Of a DNA stretch of 60,133 nucleotides, positions 34,234 through 43,364 are shown one piece after another (the first letter of the stretch is position 1; every line of letters begins with the position of its first letter). The stretch lies in IMG/VR virus record IMGVR_UViG_3300013111_000391, positions 1 through 60,133 of that record; one strand, given 5' to 3'. Below the pieces are notes generated by a model. That model saw nothing but the letters and a program-made list of their open reading frames with translations, was not told the DNA's origin and did not search any database. This stretch comes from a virus. The position numbers and the translations under genes were made by a program.

Positions 34234-34981
34234 TATTTTTGGAGATAGTTTTTCTGCACAAGATTATAAATTATCAAAGGACGATACATGGTTAGATATG
34301 TTAGAAAAAAAATATGGTTTTATTTTAAAAAATAATTCTAAAATCGGTGTTGGTGCTCAATGGTGCATTGAAAAATTTATGGGACTGACTGAATATAGTG
34401 ATTATCTTTTATTTTGCTTACCTGACATGAATAGAATATCTTTTGAATATTTGTCTGAAAATGAAATAGCGAGTGCAAATATGATTTATACTATAATGGA
34501 TAAAAATAGTTTTGATTTTCCTAATACTATTTCTGAGGAAATAAAAAATTTATCAGATAGAATTTATAAAGATTTTAATTCATTTTATACAACAGGTTTA
34601 CATAAAATATTGGAAGTTTTGTTTATGAGTTTTATTTTTACAAAACACAATAAATATGAAAAAATTTTAATATGGCCATCTTCTGGTTTAGGATATCCGT
34701 TTAGAAATTATAACTCTACTTTAGAAGTGCCTCAAAATGTTCATATAGTAACTAGGTGTTTAAATTTTATTTCACATTTTGAAAAAAAAGGCACTGATAT
34801 TAATAAAACATATGACAAGAATGAGGAGGGTGATGCAAGATTTTTCTTTGGTAAAGATATTCGTAGTAATCATTTATCATTTGACAACCATAAGATATTG
34901 TCAAAACAAATTTTTAATTTTTTTATTGAGCATAAAAATCCTGTGACATCTGAATTTAAACGAGAAATATATGAAGTGTAA
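34199..34981 (+). CDS. SGNH-like hydrolase
   Basis: 260 aa (ATG 34199; ATG 34208 possible). SIDIFGDSFSAQDY carries the nucleophile Ser, NNSKIGVGAQWC the glycine block, and DIRSNHLSFDNHKIL the His signature. LLFCLPDMNRISFEY matches the LLSGEDRIHYP strand of the protein at 13628. No signal peptide. It overlaps the preceding radical SAM gene by 35 bases and the next by 11. Confidence 0.65.
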   Translation: MKLMKTTIKSIDIFGDSFSAQDYKLSKDDTWLDMLEKKYGFILKNNSKIGVGAQWCIEKFMGLTEYSDYLLFCLPDMNRISFEYLSENEIASANMIYTIMDKNSFDFPNTISEEIKNLSDRIYKDFNSFYTTGLHKILEVLFMSFIFTKHNKYEKILIWPSSGLGYPFRNYNSTLEVPQNVHIVTRCLNFISHFEKKGTDINKTYDKNEEGDARFFFGKDIRSNHLSFDNHKILSKQIFNFFIEHKNPVTSEFKREIYEV

Positions 34982-36038
34982 TAGATTGGAAGGTCATTTA
35001 GATTTATGTTTAGCAGATGGTAGAATTACGCCTTGTTGTCTTTTCGATACTTCACATGGATGGAAATCAAACATTTATAGCGGAGATGTGACTGAAGAGT
35101 GGGTTGATGCAAGAAATAGATTGAACAAACAATGGATTCCTGAATGTGTAATTTGTGAGAATAATGAAAAAAATGGTCATGAGTCAATGAGAAATACCGC
35201 TATAAAAAATGGTATGCAAATTTCACTAGATTTTACATGTAATTTTATGTGTAGAATTTGTAAACCTTCCTTGTCATCTAAATGGGATTCTGTAAATGAA
35301 GATTGGTCAAGATTTGATAGAGAACATTATTATAAAGATGAAAATAGAAATATTTTTTCTGATGCTCAGGCAAGATTTTTAAACTATGTTGATTTGACTG
35401 AATTAGAAGAAGTAAAAATTGTCGGAGGTGAGCCATTTTTATCAAAAAGATTACCTTCATTTTTAAAAAAATTACCAAAAACTGCAAAAATATCATTCAA
35501 TACAAATGGTAGTATTTTTCCAGATAAACAAATTTTGAAATTATTAGATAAATTTTCTTCTGTTCAAATGGATGTGAGTATTGATGCCGTAGGCCCATTA
35601 GCAGAATGCATAAGATATGGTACTATATGGAAAGAGGTAGAAAAAAATATTGAAAAACATATGAGACAGTGGAACGAAGTTTATATATATTCCACTATTT
35701 CGTTGATGAATGTTAATAAAATGAATGATGTATATGATTTTGCAGGAGGGGATGAATATCATGGAGGTAGAAGTAGAATGAATGCTCTTTTCAACCCTAA
35801 TTTTTTGAGACTTGAACAAATACCTCTAACGTATAGAAAAAATTGGGGCATTAAAGAGTTGACCGCAAATGGTGATTTTAATAATATCATTTACAGTGAT
35901 CTAGAAGTTAATAAAGAATATGAAAAAATTATAGATTTTTTATTAACTTGTGATAAACACCAAAATAAAAATTTTAAAAATGTAAATTCAGAAATTTGGG
36001 AATTGTTAAATGAACATAAAAATACCAAAAAAAATTAA
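34971..36038 (+). CDS. Radical SAM enzyme with N-terminal twitch cluster
   Basis: 355 aa. Twitch cysteines Cys3, Cys22-Cys23 (RITPCCLF), Cys59 and Cys62 (CVIC); core CNFMCRIC at Cys90, 94, 97; IVGGEPFLS; VSIDAVGPLAECIRYG. The twitch part is shorter than in most relatives, starting only two residues before the first Cys. It overlaps the PP-loop gene by 29 bases. Confidence 0.86.
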   Translation: MKCNRLEGHLDLCLADGRITPCCLFDTSHGWKSNIYSGDVTEEWVDARNRLNKQWIPECVICENNEKNGHESMRNTAIKNGMQISLDFTCNFMCRICKPSLSSKWDSVNEDWSRFDREHYYKDENRNIFSDAQARFLNYVDLTELEEVKIVGGEPFLSKRLPSFLKKLPKTAKISFNTNGSIFPDKQILKLLDKFSSVQMDVSIDAVGPLAECIRYGTIWKEVEKNIEKHMRQWNEVYIYSTISLMNVNKMNDVYDFAGGDEYHGGRSRMNALFNPNFLRLEQIPLTYRKNWGIKELTANGDFNNIIYSDLEVNKEYEKIIDFLLTCDKHQNKNFKNVNSEIWELLNEHKNTKKN

Positions 36039-36807
36039 AAAATACACACCTGAGGTGATGGAAGAATTAGAACGACTTGGTTTTTTTGATGATACTGATA
36101 CGATGCAAGATAAATTTCATACATTGAAAACCATGATTAAGCAAGATTTTTATGAAAAACCCGTTGAAACTATTGGCATGTGGATGTCAGGTGGTGCAGA
36201 TAGTTCATTATGTGCATACATGATATGCAAAAAGATTAAAGAAGATAATCTTAACATAAATTTTCAACCATTATCAGTTCGAAGAGGTAGGGGTTGGAAT
36301 CCAATTTATGCTGGACATGTTATAGATTTTATTGAAGAAGAATTAGATTTCAAAATGAATGAACATATCATTTATTATCCTGATATAACAGATGAATATC
36401 AAAGAGAAATTAAAGAATTTAGAGATAGAGATGTTGATAATTTTAATTCAGGGTTAATAGATATTCTATATAGTGGAATTACATCTAATCCTCCAGAAAG
36501 TGACAAAACAATTTCTAAAAATAAAGAAAGAACAAGAGATGAGTCATCCGAAAGACCCATAGAGACATGGAGTGGTTTTGCACATTACATCAATCCTTTT
36601 TTTCAAATTAACAAAAAAGATATTAAAAAATTATATGATGAATACGACTTAACTTACACACTTTTTCCCATGACAAGAAGTTGTGAAGGTTCTGATTACG
36701 AAACAGGAAACTATACATTTCATTGTGGCAAATGTTGGTGGTGCGAAGAACGAATGTGGGCATTTGGTTTTTTAGATCAACCTGAACAGAAATTTATTTA
36801 TGATTGA
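36010..36807 (+). CDS. PP-loop ATP-pyrophosphatase, QueC-like
   Basis: 265 aa. The ATP-binding PP-loop is WMSGGADSSLCAY (residues 58-70). C-terminal cysteines Cys225, Cys239, Cys242 and Cys245 in HCGKCWWCEERMWAFGF copy the QueC zinc site (C-x8-C-x2-C-x2-C) with a longer first gap. QueC makes preQ0 from a carboxylate, ATP and ammonia, but no QueD, QueE, FolE or DpdA gene is visible here. It may instead amidate or cyanate an island intermediate; inference. It ends in FIYD over the start of the next gene. Confidence 0.72.
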   Translation: MNIKIPKKIKKYTPEVMEELERLGFFDDTDTMQDKFHTLKTMIKQDFYEKPVETIGMWMSGGADSSLCAYMICKKIKEDNLNINFQPLSVRRGRGWNPIYAGHVIDFIEEELDFKMNEHIIYYPDITDEYQREIKEFRDRDVDNFNSGLIDILYSGITSNPPESDKTISKNKERTRDESSERPIETWSGFAHYINPFFQINKKDIKKLYDEYDLTYTLFPMTRSCEGSDYETGNYTFHCGKCWWCEERMWAFGFLDQPEQKFIYD

Positions 36808-38221
36808 TAAAGATCCAGATAATTTACCGTCAGATACTTTTTGTGCATTGCCTTGGATGCACATATCAACGAGACCGAATGGTCATATGCGTGTATGTTG
36901 TACTGCAAATGCATCTGCCGTTCAAGACAAAGATTCAACAAACAAAAAAGTTTCAGAAGCAGGTGTGCTTAGAAGAGATGACGGTAAACCTGCTAATCTA
37001 GCAACAACAAGTTTGCTAGATGCTTGGAACAACGAATACATGAAGTCAGTTCGTAGAATGATGTTGAAGGGTGAAAAACCTGATTCATGTCTAAAATGCT
37101 TTAAGGAAGAAGATGCAGGACATAGAAGCAAAAGACAATGGGAAACGGCTAAGTGGGTACATGAACTTGGCCTGGAAGACATTATTGGCGAGACTCAAGA
37201 AGATGGATCTATACCGCCCAGAGTCAGATATATTGATTTGCGCCTTGGTAGTAAGTGTCAACTTGCATGTGTTATGTGTAGTCCTCATGATAGTTCTGGG
37301 TGGGTAAAAGAATATAAACAGATTTATCCAGATCTAAAAAACGAGAGACTACAAAAATCACAACTATGGGAAAAAGACTCTGGTAAGTTAGCATGGTCTG
37401 GTGGATCATATGCTTGGCATAAATCGAACCCTACATTTTGGGATGAGTTTTGGACGCAAGTGCCTACACTTAGACAACTGTATTGGGCAGGTGGCGAAGC
37501 ACTTATAATGAAAGAACATTATATGGTGCTTGAAAAAATTATTGAGATGGGTTATGCAAAGAATATAGAAGTTCGTTATAACTCAAATGGTCTTGAATGG
37601 GATGATAATCTTTTTGACTTGTGGAAAGAGTTCAGAAATGTTATATTTCATTTTAGTATAGATTCATATGAAGACAAGAATCATTTTATTCGATATCCAT
37701 CAAATTGGGAACAGGTTGTAACACAATTAGAAACTCTCGATAATTATCCTTATGGAAATCTTAGACTCACTACTGCAACAACAATACTTGCTCTTAATAT
37801 ATTTTATTTACCTGACTTCATAAAATGGAAGTTAGATCGTGACTGGAAATTACTGAACAAATTTCCTGCTGGTGCTGGTATGATAGATTTACATCTCGCA
37901 TATTGGCCGCCTCAATTGAACTGTAAAGTATTGCCCAAATGGTTCAAACAAGAGGTGACAGAAAAATTTGAAGACTTCTATCCATGGCTTGAAGATAACT
38001 GGAAGAAATGTAATGGTGTATCTGATTTGAATTACAATGAATGGAGAGAATTACCATATGGTATAAAGAGACTTGAAGGACTCGTATCTTTCATGAATTC
38101 AGAAGATTGGTCTGAGCGTTTGCCTGAAACTGCTGAATGGTGTAGCACAATAGCAAGAAGAAGAAAGTTAAATTTTTTAAAGACATTTCCTGATTTGGAA
38201 TGGATGGAGTGGTATTTATGA
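36800..38221 (+). CDS. Large twitch-domain radical SAM enzyme
   Basis: 473 aa, the longest of the twitch group. Cys15 (FCALPWMHIS), Cys33-Cys34, Cys97 and Cys100 (CLKC); core CQLACVMC at Cys153, 157, 160; WAGGEALIM; FSIDSYEDKNHFIRYP. A long insertion between the core motif and GGE (KSQLWEKDSGKLAWSGG) sets it apart. This is the form common in cyanophages. Its DNA is less AT-rich than its neighbours (21 of 60 G+C in line 37081-37140), suggesting a separate origin. ATGA overlap with the next gene. Confidence 0.88.
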   Translation: MIDKDPDNLPSDTFCALPWMHISTRPNGHMRVCCTANASAVQDKDSTNKKVSEAGVLRRDDGKPANLATTSLLDAWNNEYMKSVRRMMLKGEKPDSCLKCFKEEDAGHRSKRQWETAKWVHELGLEDIIGETQEDGSIPPRVRYIDLRLGSKCQLACVMCSPHDSSGWVKEYKQIYPDLKNERLQKSQLWEKDSGKLAWSGGSYAWHKSNPTFWDEFWTQVPTLRQLYWAGGEALIMKEHYMVLEKIIEMGYAKNIEVRYNSNGLEWDDNLFDLWKEFRNVIFHFSIDSYEDKNHFIRYPSNWEQVVTQLETLDNYPYGNLRLTTATTILALNIFYLPDFIKWKLDRDWKLLNKFPAGAGMIDLHLAYWPPQLNCKVLPKWFKQEVTEKFEDFYPWLEDNWKKCNGVSDLNYNEWRELPYGIKRLEGLVSFMNSEDWSERLPETAEWCSTIARRRKLNFLKTFPDLEWMEWYL

Positions 38222-39447
38222 AACCCAAAAAATCAAATACATATTGTGACTATCCTTTCAAACAAATTACAATGAAAAATTGGAATAAAAATGAATTAAT
38301 TGAATATACTCCATGTTGTATGATGATGAATCAAGGAAACAATATGATGAATTGGGATAATGTTTCTAATATGAATCCTGATGAGGCATTTGATAGTAAA
38401 AAATTTCAAATTTTAAGGACTGATTTAAAAAACGGAATTAAAAATGATTCTTGTAAAACATGTTGGATTTTAGAAAAAAATGATATAAATTCTCCCAGAT
38501 TATATTCTATGGAAAACGATGTTGAAACAAAATTAAAATTGAGACAAATGGACATATCCGTTTCAAATAAATGTAATCTGATGTGTAGAATGTGTAATTA
38601 CGGTAATAGTCATAAATTTCAAAAAGAAATATCGTTTTTTAAAAAAAATAATTTATTGAATGATGTAAAAGAGGTCACATCTAATTATTATGTTGATAAA
38701 ACCTTCAAACCAAATTCTGCAAATAGTATTCAATTAAATTGGTTATTTGATAATACAGAAAAAATAAAAGTATTAAAAATCTCTGGTGGTGAACCTTTTT
38801 ATGACAAAAACGTTATTGAACTGTTAAAAAAATATGTTTCAGACGATACTGCAAAAAATACGATATTACAATTTAATACAAATGGAACTTTATTTTCTGA
38901 TGATTTAATTGATTTACACGAAAATTTTAAACGAGTCGATCATTATATAAGTGTCGATGGTGTCGATAAACTTTATGAGTATATTAGATATCCGTTCACT
39001 TTTCACGATTTTACTACTTCAGTATCAAAATATTCAAATTTAAAAAATATCACTGCCATGAGATTTGCATGTGTAGTTTCATCTTTAAATATTTTAAATA
39101 TGGATGAATGGTTATTTCACATGGTTTCGATGGCAAAAAATAATAATTTTTATTTTTCTTTTCAGCAAGTGAGACCAACAACAAGAGGTACATCACTTAA
39201 TAGTTTACCTGTACACTTATTAGAAGAAGCAAAACAGAGAATTCTTAATAGCGAATATCGAGAATTTTTTAAAGATAGATTTTTTGATGATTGTGAATCT
39301 TTATTTCAAATTTTGGACGAATCTATATCAAATAATAATTGTAATAAAGATAAGATGCTTAAAGAAGTTTCATTATTCGATAAATCAAGAAATCAAAATT
39401 ACAAAAATTTCTTGGATGAAAAATTAATTGATTGGTTACATGCATGA
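38218..39447 (+). CDS. Twitch-domain radical SAM enzyme, clade with 41123 and 50445
   Basis: 409 aa from ATG 38218 (ATGA overlap); the in-frame start at 38200 is rejected. Twitch cysteines Cys10 (TYCDYPF), Cys33-Cys34, Cys79, Cys82; core CNLMCRMC at Cys119, 123, 126; ISGGEPFYD; SVDGVDKLYEYIRYP. Its C-terminus NYKNFLDEKLIDWLHA matches the C-termini of the other two clade members. LRTDLKNGIKNDSC is also shared. A kinase-like gene follows. Confidence 0.88.
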   Translation: MKPKKSNTYCDYPFKQITMKNWNKNELIEYTPCCMMMNQGNNMMNWDNVSNMNPDEAFDSKKFQILRTDLKNGIKNDSCKTCWILEKNDINSPRLYSMENDVETKLKLRQMDISVSNKCNLMCRMCNYGNSHKFQKEISFFKKNNLLNDVKEVTSNYYVDKTFKPNSANSIQLNWLFDNTEKIKVLKISGGEPFYDKNVIELLKKYVSDDTAKNTILQFNTNGTLFSDDLIDLHENFKRVDHYISVDGVDKLYEYIRYPFTFHDFTTSVSKYSNLKNITAMRFACVVSSLNILNMDEWLFHMVSMAKNNNFYFSFQQVRPTTRGTSLNSLPVHLLEEAKQRILNSEYREFFKDRFFDDCESLFQILDESISNNNCNKDKMLKEVSLFDKSRNQNYKNFLDEKLIDWLHA

Positions 39448-40006
39448 AACAATATTTCCTGATGGAAACTTTTCAAAAATTAAAAAAGTTTCAAACACAT
39501 GGATTAAACAAACTTCATTTATGAATGAATGTGTATTCGAGTACATTTTAAAATATGAAAAGATGTCTAATTTCTTACCAAAAATATTAAAATATAATTT
39601 TGAAAATAATGTTTTAACAATCGAGACAGAGCATATTTCAGGTAAAAGATTAGACTATTGTGATAAAGAAACATTGCTTAAATATTATGGAATTATTTTA
39701 AACGATTTTATTATTGAAATGAATGAATTTTCTGATTCATTACCATATATTAATACTTCAGAATTTGGAAACAAATACTCCACACAAAATATATTTTTTT
39801 GCACGGACATAAAACCCTCTAATTTTATTGTCGATAACAATGAAAATTTATATTTTGTGGATATTGATGCTTTAAATTTTGTAGATGATGTAGGATTTAC
39901 TCTCTCATTAAATAGAATGTCAAATACATTTACTCATTTATTGTGCGATAAATTTTATTCTGACTCATTAGTAACTCATCGTAAAAAACTGAGATGCAAA
40001 ACATAG
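39440..40006 (+). CDS. Miniature kinase-fold protein (APH-like)
   Basis: 188 aa from ATG 39440 (the in-frame TTG at 39428 is less likely). Kinase elements: Lys23 in TWIKQTSF, a helix Glu in FMNECVFEYIL, the catalytic loop CTDIKPSNFIVD (Asp123, Lys125, Asn128) and metal-binding Asp141 in YFVDIDAL. It lacks most of the C-lobe beyond that. Aminoglycoside phosphotransferases and related small-molecule kinases have this layout but are about 260 aa. It could phosphorylate a sugar or cyclitol intermediate. Confidence 0.6.
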   Translation: MHETIFPDGNFSKIKKVSNTWIKQTSFMNECVFEYILKYEKMSNFLPKILKYNFENNVLTIETEHISGKRLDYCDKETLLKYYGIILNDFIIEMNEFSDSLPYINTSEFGNKYSTQNIFFCTDIKPSNFIVDNNENLYFVDIDALNFVDDVGFTLSLNRMSNTFTHLLCDKFYSDSLVTHRKKLRCKT

Positions 40007-41133
40007 AAGACCAGTCAAATAGATATCAAATTATTTGGGATCTTGGACGAAGATGTTCATACGCATGTTCATATTGTCCACCGCATAGAAATAATAAAAC
40101 TTCATCATTTGTTTCATATGAGACATTATGTAAGACAATGGACGGTGTTGCTGATTATGCAAATCTATATGATCAGTTTAGAAAGAAAGATGCTAAAAAG
40201 AAATTAAGTTTCACTGGAGGTGAACCAACCGTACACCCAGATTTTTTTAGATTTCTATTGTACGTTAAAAAAGTGTATCCTGATTTCAGTAGAGGGTTGA
40301 CAACTAATGGTTGGTTTTCAAATTCAATTCTTGATAAAGTTTTATCTCTTACCACAGGTGGCACTTTATCATATCATTGTGAGTCTACAGATAAGCAGAA
40401 AAGGCAAGTAGTAGAAAATGCTATAGCATTACGTGAAAAATTTAAAGTAAATGTCATGTTTCATAAAGATTACTTTTGGGAATGTGCAGATGTTTGTGAA
40501 ACTTTAGACAAAAATAGTGTAGAATATGTTCCTAGAATAATAGGTGATGATCATCCAGATGATAAAAAATCTATAGAGTTGGGTTATACACATAAGTATA
40601 ATAGAGATCAAATGAAATGGTTTCGAGATTATTGGAAACAGAAAGGGCAAAATGTTACCGAATCTGGAAATACCCAAAGGGGACTCGGCCGTCCCTGTTG
40701 TGGGGGGAGATGTTTCAAGGCTGACGGTGTGGACAGTTATTTTCTTCCTTCTACTAATTTTTTGGGTTGGAGTTGCATGGTTAATTGGTACTTTCTTTTT
40801 TTAAATTCTGAATTAGATGCAGTTTACACTCATCAAACCTGTGGAGTAAACTTAAATGGCGAAGTGGCTCCTTTGGGCAAAATATCTGATTTTGACATAA
40901 TAATTGATGAACTTGCCGAACAATTATATCAAAAAAAGGCACCAATGATAACATGCCCCAAAACTTTTTGTGGTTGTGGAATGTGTATTACTAAATCTAA
41001 GACAGATATAACAACAATGTTTAATAATCATACAATAGATGAATTAGGTTTTGAAAAAATTGATCAAAAATATAGTAATTGGCAAATAGATAAAACAGTA
41101 AAAAAAGAATTTTTAGAATTAGATGAAACCTGA
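39994..41133 (+). CDS. Radical SAM enzyme, C-terminal Cys cluster, subgroup with 48192
   Basis: 379 aa. Core CSYACSYC at Cys21, 25, 28; SFTGGEPTVHPDF; TTNGWFSNSILD. The C-terminal region has GRPCCGGRC, NFLGWSC, HQTCGVNLNGEVAPLGK and CPKTFCGCGMC. It shares N-F-x-G-W-x-C and C-G-x(4-8)-L-G with the enzyme at 48192. The GRPCCGG stretch is encoded by a GC-rich patch unusual for the gene. No twitch domain. Confidence 0.85.
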   Translation: MQNIEDQSNRYQIIWDLGRRCSYACSYCPPHRNNKTSSFVSYETLCKTMDGVADYANLYDQFRKKDAKKKLSFTGGEPTVHPDFFRFLLYVKKVYPDFSRGLTTNGWFSNSILDKVLSLTTGGTLSYHCESTDKQKRQVVENAIALREKFKVNVMFHKDYFWECADVCETLDKNSVEYVPRIIGDDHPDDKKSIELGYTHKYNRDQMKWFRDYWKQKGQNVTESGNTQRGLGRPCCGGRCFKADGVDSYFLPSTNFLGWSCMVNWYFLFLNSELDAVYTHQTCGVNLNGEVAPLGKISDFDIIIDELAEQLYQKKAPMITCPKTFCGCGMCITKSKTDITTMFNNHTIDELGFEKIDQKYSNWQIDKTVKKEFLELDET

Positions 41134-42316
41134 AAAAAATAATACATATTGTGCATATCCTTTTAGGTCTGTGATGTATTTGAACTGGAATAATAATAAA
41201 CCAGAGAGTGCATGGCCTTGTTGTTTTATAGGAGGATGGTCACAAAAGCAAAATGCCGATAAGAATGATATTTTATTAGTCGATTTAGATAAAAAAACTC
41301 CACAAGAGGTATTCGATTCCGAAACATATAAAAAACTCAGATATGATGCATTAAATAATATTAAAAATCCATTATGTTCCGTATGCTGGGATTTAGAGAG
41401 TAAAAATATCACATCTTCTAGATTTTATTCTCAAGATAGTTTTTATGTAGAGGATGGTAAAATTTCAAATATGCAAATAAAATTGGATAACAAATGCAAT
41501 TTAGGTTGCAGGTCATGCAATCCTTCTAATAGCAGTTATTTGGAAAAAGATTTAAAATTCTTTAATGGCAATAATATAAGAATTGATAATTTTAAACAAG
41601 GAAAAACAAATTCACAAGATAGTCTAGTGTATGAATGGTTAATGAATAACACACATAAGATAAAAATTTTATCTATTACTGGTGGCGAACCTTTTTTTTC
41701 TAAGAAGTTTTATGAAATAATTGATAGATATATTGAAACTGGTGATGCTAAAAACACTAAAATTGTAACTCATACAAATGGTACTTTATTCAATAAAAAA
41801 ACAATTGAAAAATTAAATCAATTTAAAAAATTACAAACTTCAATATCTATTGATAGTGTAGATGAAAATTATGAGTATATTAGATATCCTATGAATTTTT
41901 TTAGACTTGAAAAGTCAATAGAAACATTAATTTCAAATTCTACTAATTGTGTTGTTGTAATATGTCTCGTTATGTCATCTCTTAATTTTAATTTTTTAAA
42001 AAAACACGAAGAATGGTGTAAATTAATTTTTAAATCTAATTTTAAAATTTTTTACTCTGATATGTGGGATAGAAACCAGGGAATAAGCATTGATAATTTG
42101 AATGAAAATCTTTTAAATGTGGCCATTAAAGATGCTCAAGATTTAGATGAAAAGTTTACAGATAAAAATCGAGCCATTGAATTTTATAAATCGGCAATAA
42201 AAAATGGTTTTTCAAATAGGCAAAAAATGTTAAAAGAAATAGTTGCATTTGATTCATCAAGAAAACAAAATTTTAAAAATTATTTAGACCCTATGTTAGT
42301 TGATTGGTTGTCATGA
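41123..42316 (+). CDS. Twitch-domain radical SAM enzyme, clade with 38218
   Basis: 397 aa. Twitch cysteines Cys10 (TYCAYPF), Cys33-Cys34 (AWPCCFIGG), Cys85, Cys88; core CNLGCRSC at Cys125, 129, 132; ITGGEPFFS; SIDSVDENYEYIRYP; C-terminus FKNYLDPMLVDWLS. Starts MKPEKNNTYC, almost the same as MKPKKSNTYC at 38218. DNA is extremely AT-rich (13 of 60 G+C in 41941-42000). Confidence 0.88.
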   Translation: MKPEKNNTYCAYPFRSVMYLNWNNNKPESAWPCCFIGGWSQKQNADKNDILLVDLDKKTPQEVFDSETYKKLRYDALNNIKNPLCSVCWDLESKNITSSRFYSQDSFYVEDGKISNMQIKLDNKCNLGCRSCNPSNSSYLEKDLKFFNGNNIRIDNFKQGKTNSQDSLVYEWLMNNTHKIKILSITGGEPFFSKKFYEIIDRYIETGDAKNTKIVTHTNGTLFNKKTIEKLNQFKKLQTSISIDSVDENYEYIRYPMNFFRLEKSIETLISNSTNCVVVICLVMSSLNFNFLKKHEEWCKLIFKSNFKIFYSDMWDRNQGISIDNLNENLLNVAIKDAQDLDEKFTDKNRAIEFYKSAIKNGFSNRQKMLKEIVAFDSSRKQNFKNYLDPMLVDWLS

Positions 42317-43344
42317 GTTTTTGCATGGCTCCTTTTGTGCATATGGTACAAAATCCTGATGGACAGTTTCGCACATGTTGCATGTATGAGAAACCGCTGA
42401 AAGGTAATTACAAAGATATTAAAGATGCTTTTGATAGTAAAGAAAATAAAATAATACGAGAAAGAATGTTGAGCGGTGAGCAACTGCCAGAATGTAAAAA
42501 ATGTGATATAGATGAAATGCATAATGGTAAACGAAAAGTATCATATAGACAAGAATTTAACGAAAGATACGAAAAAAAATATATTGACAACCCTACCTTT
42601 AAAAATTTAGAAATTTCTGTATCAAATAAATGCAATTTTAAATGTGTTGATTGTGGACCAAGATTTTCAAATCAGTTCGGTAAAACGATTATTAATGAGT
42701 TACCAAATTTTCGTTATTTTAAAGATTTAAATCATCTTAAAATATTAGGTGGCGAACCTTTTTTAGATAAAAATAATTTTAAATTATTGAGTCAAATACA
42801 TCGACAAAATGTTAATTTATTTTTAGTGACTAATAATTCTATTTTTCCAAGAGAAGAATTTTTAAATCTTCTTTTAGATTTTAATCATGTTAAACTGAAC
42901 ATCAGTATCGATGGTGTAAAAGATGTTGCTGAATATGTAAGATTTGGAACAAAATGGACAAAATTTGAAAAGAATTGGTATAAATGGTTTGAATGGCACT
43001 CTGATAAAAAACGAAAAGTTTATCTTATTCCGCATTTTGTTATGCATAGTTTAAATGCACCTTTTTTTGAAGAGGCAATAGATTGGTCAAATATCGAATT
43101 CATAAATTGGTCATGGGATTTTCTGATGGAACCTTCATGGTTGAATATGTCATATCTACCAGATAAAATAAAAAAATATATTTTAGATGAAAACAAAAAA
43201 ATTGAAAATGATTTTCAAAATCCATTAAGTAAATATTTGTATTCAAATTCTTATGATGAGCAAAACTTTAAACAATTGAAAAAATATATTTTGTCTCGAA
43301 ATACTCCTAGCAGTATGGAAACCTACATTGATTTATTTTTTTAG
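42313..43344 (+). CDS. Twitch-domain radical SAM enzyme, clade with 28136
   Basis: 343 aa from ATG 42313 (ATGA overlap). Cys4 (SFCMAPFVHM), Cys22-Cys23 (FRTCCMY), Cys61, Cys64; core CNFKCVDC at Cys107, 111, 114; ILGGEPFLD; SIDGVKDVAEYVRFG. LKGNYKDIKDAF and RERMLSGEQLPEC mark its relation to 28136 and 32232. It is followed by one of the few gaps in the island (20 bases). Confidence 0.88.
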   Translation: MSFCMAPFVHMVQNPDGQFRTCCMYEKPLKGNYKDIKDAFDSKENKIIRERMLSGEQLPECKKCDIDEMHNGKRKVSYRQEFNERYEKKYIDNPTFKNLEISVSNKCNFKCVDCGPRFSNQFGKTIINELPNFRYFKDLNHLKILGGEPFLDKNNFKLLSQIHRQNVNLFLVTNNSIFPREEFLNLLLDFNHVKLNISIDGVKDVAEYVRFGTKWTKFEKNWYKWFEWHSDKKRKVYLIPHFVMHSLNAPFFEEAIDWSNIEFINWSWDFLMEPSWLNMSYLPDKIKKYILDENKKIENDFQNPLSKYLYSNSYDEQNFKQLKKYILSRNTPSSMETYIDLFF

Positions 43345-43364
43345 ACTTAAACGAGGTGCCATTT

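Noticed and set aside
36010-36807. Queuosine-type DNA hypermodification locus
   Set aside because: Only a QueC-like gene is found; no QueD, QueE, FolE, Tgt or DpdA candidate is visible in the window.
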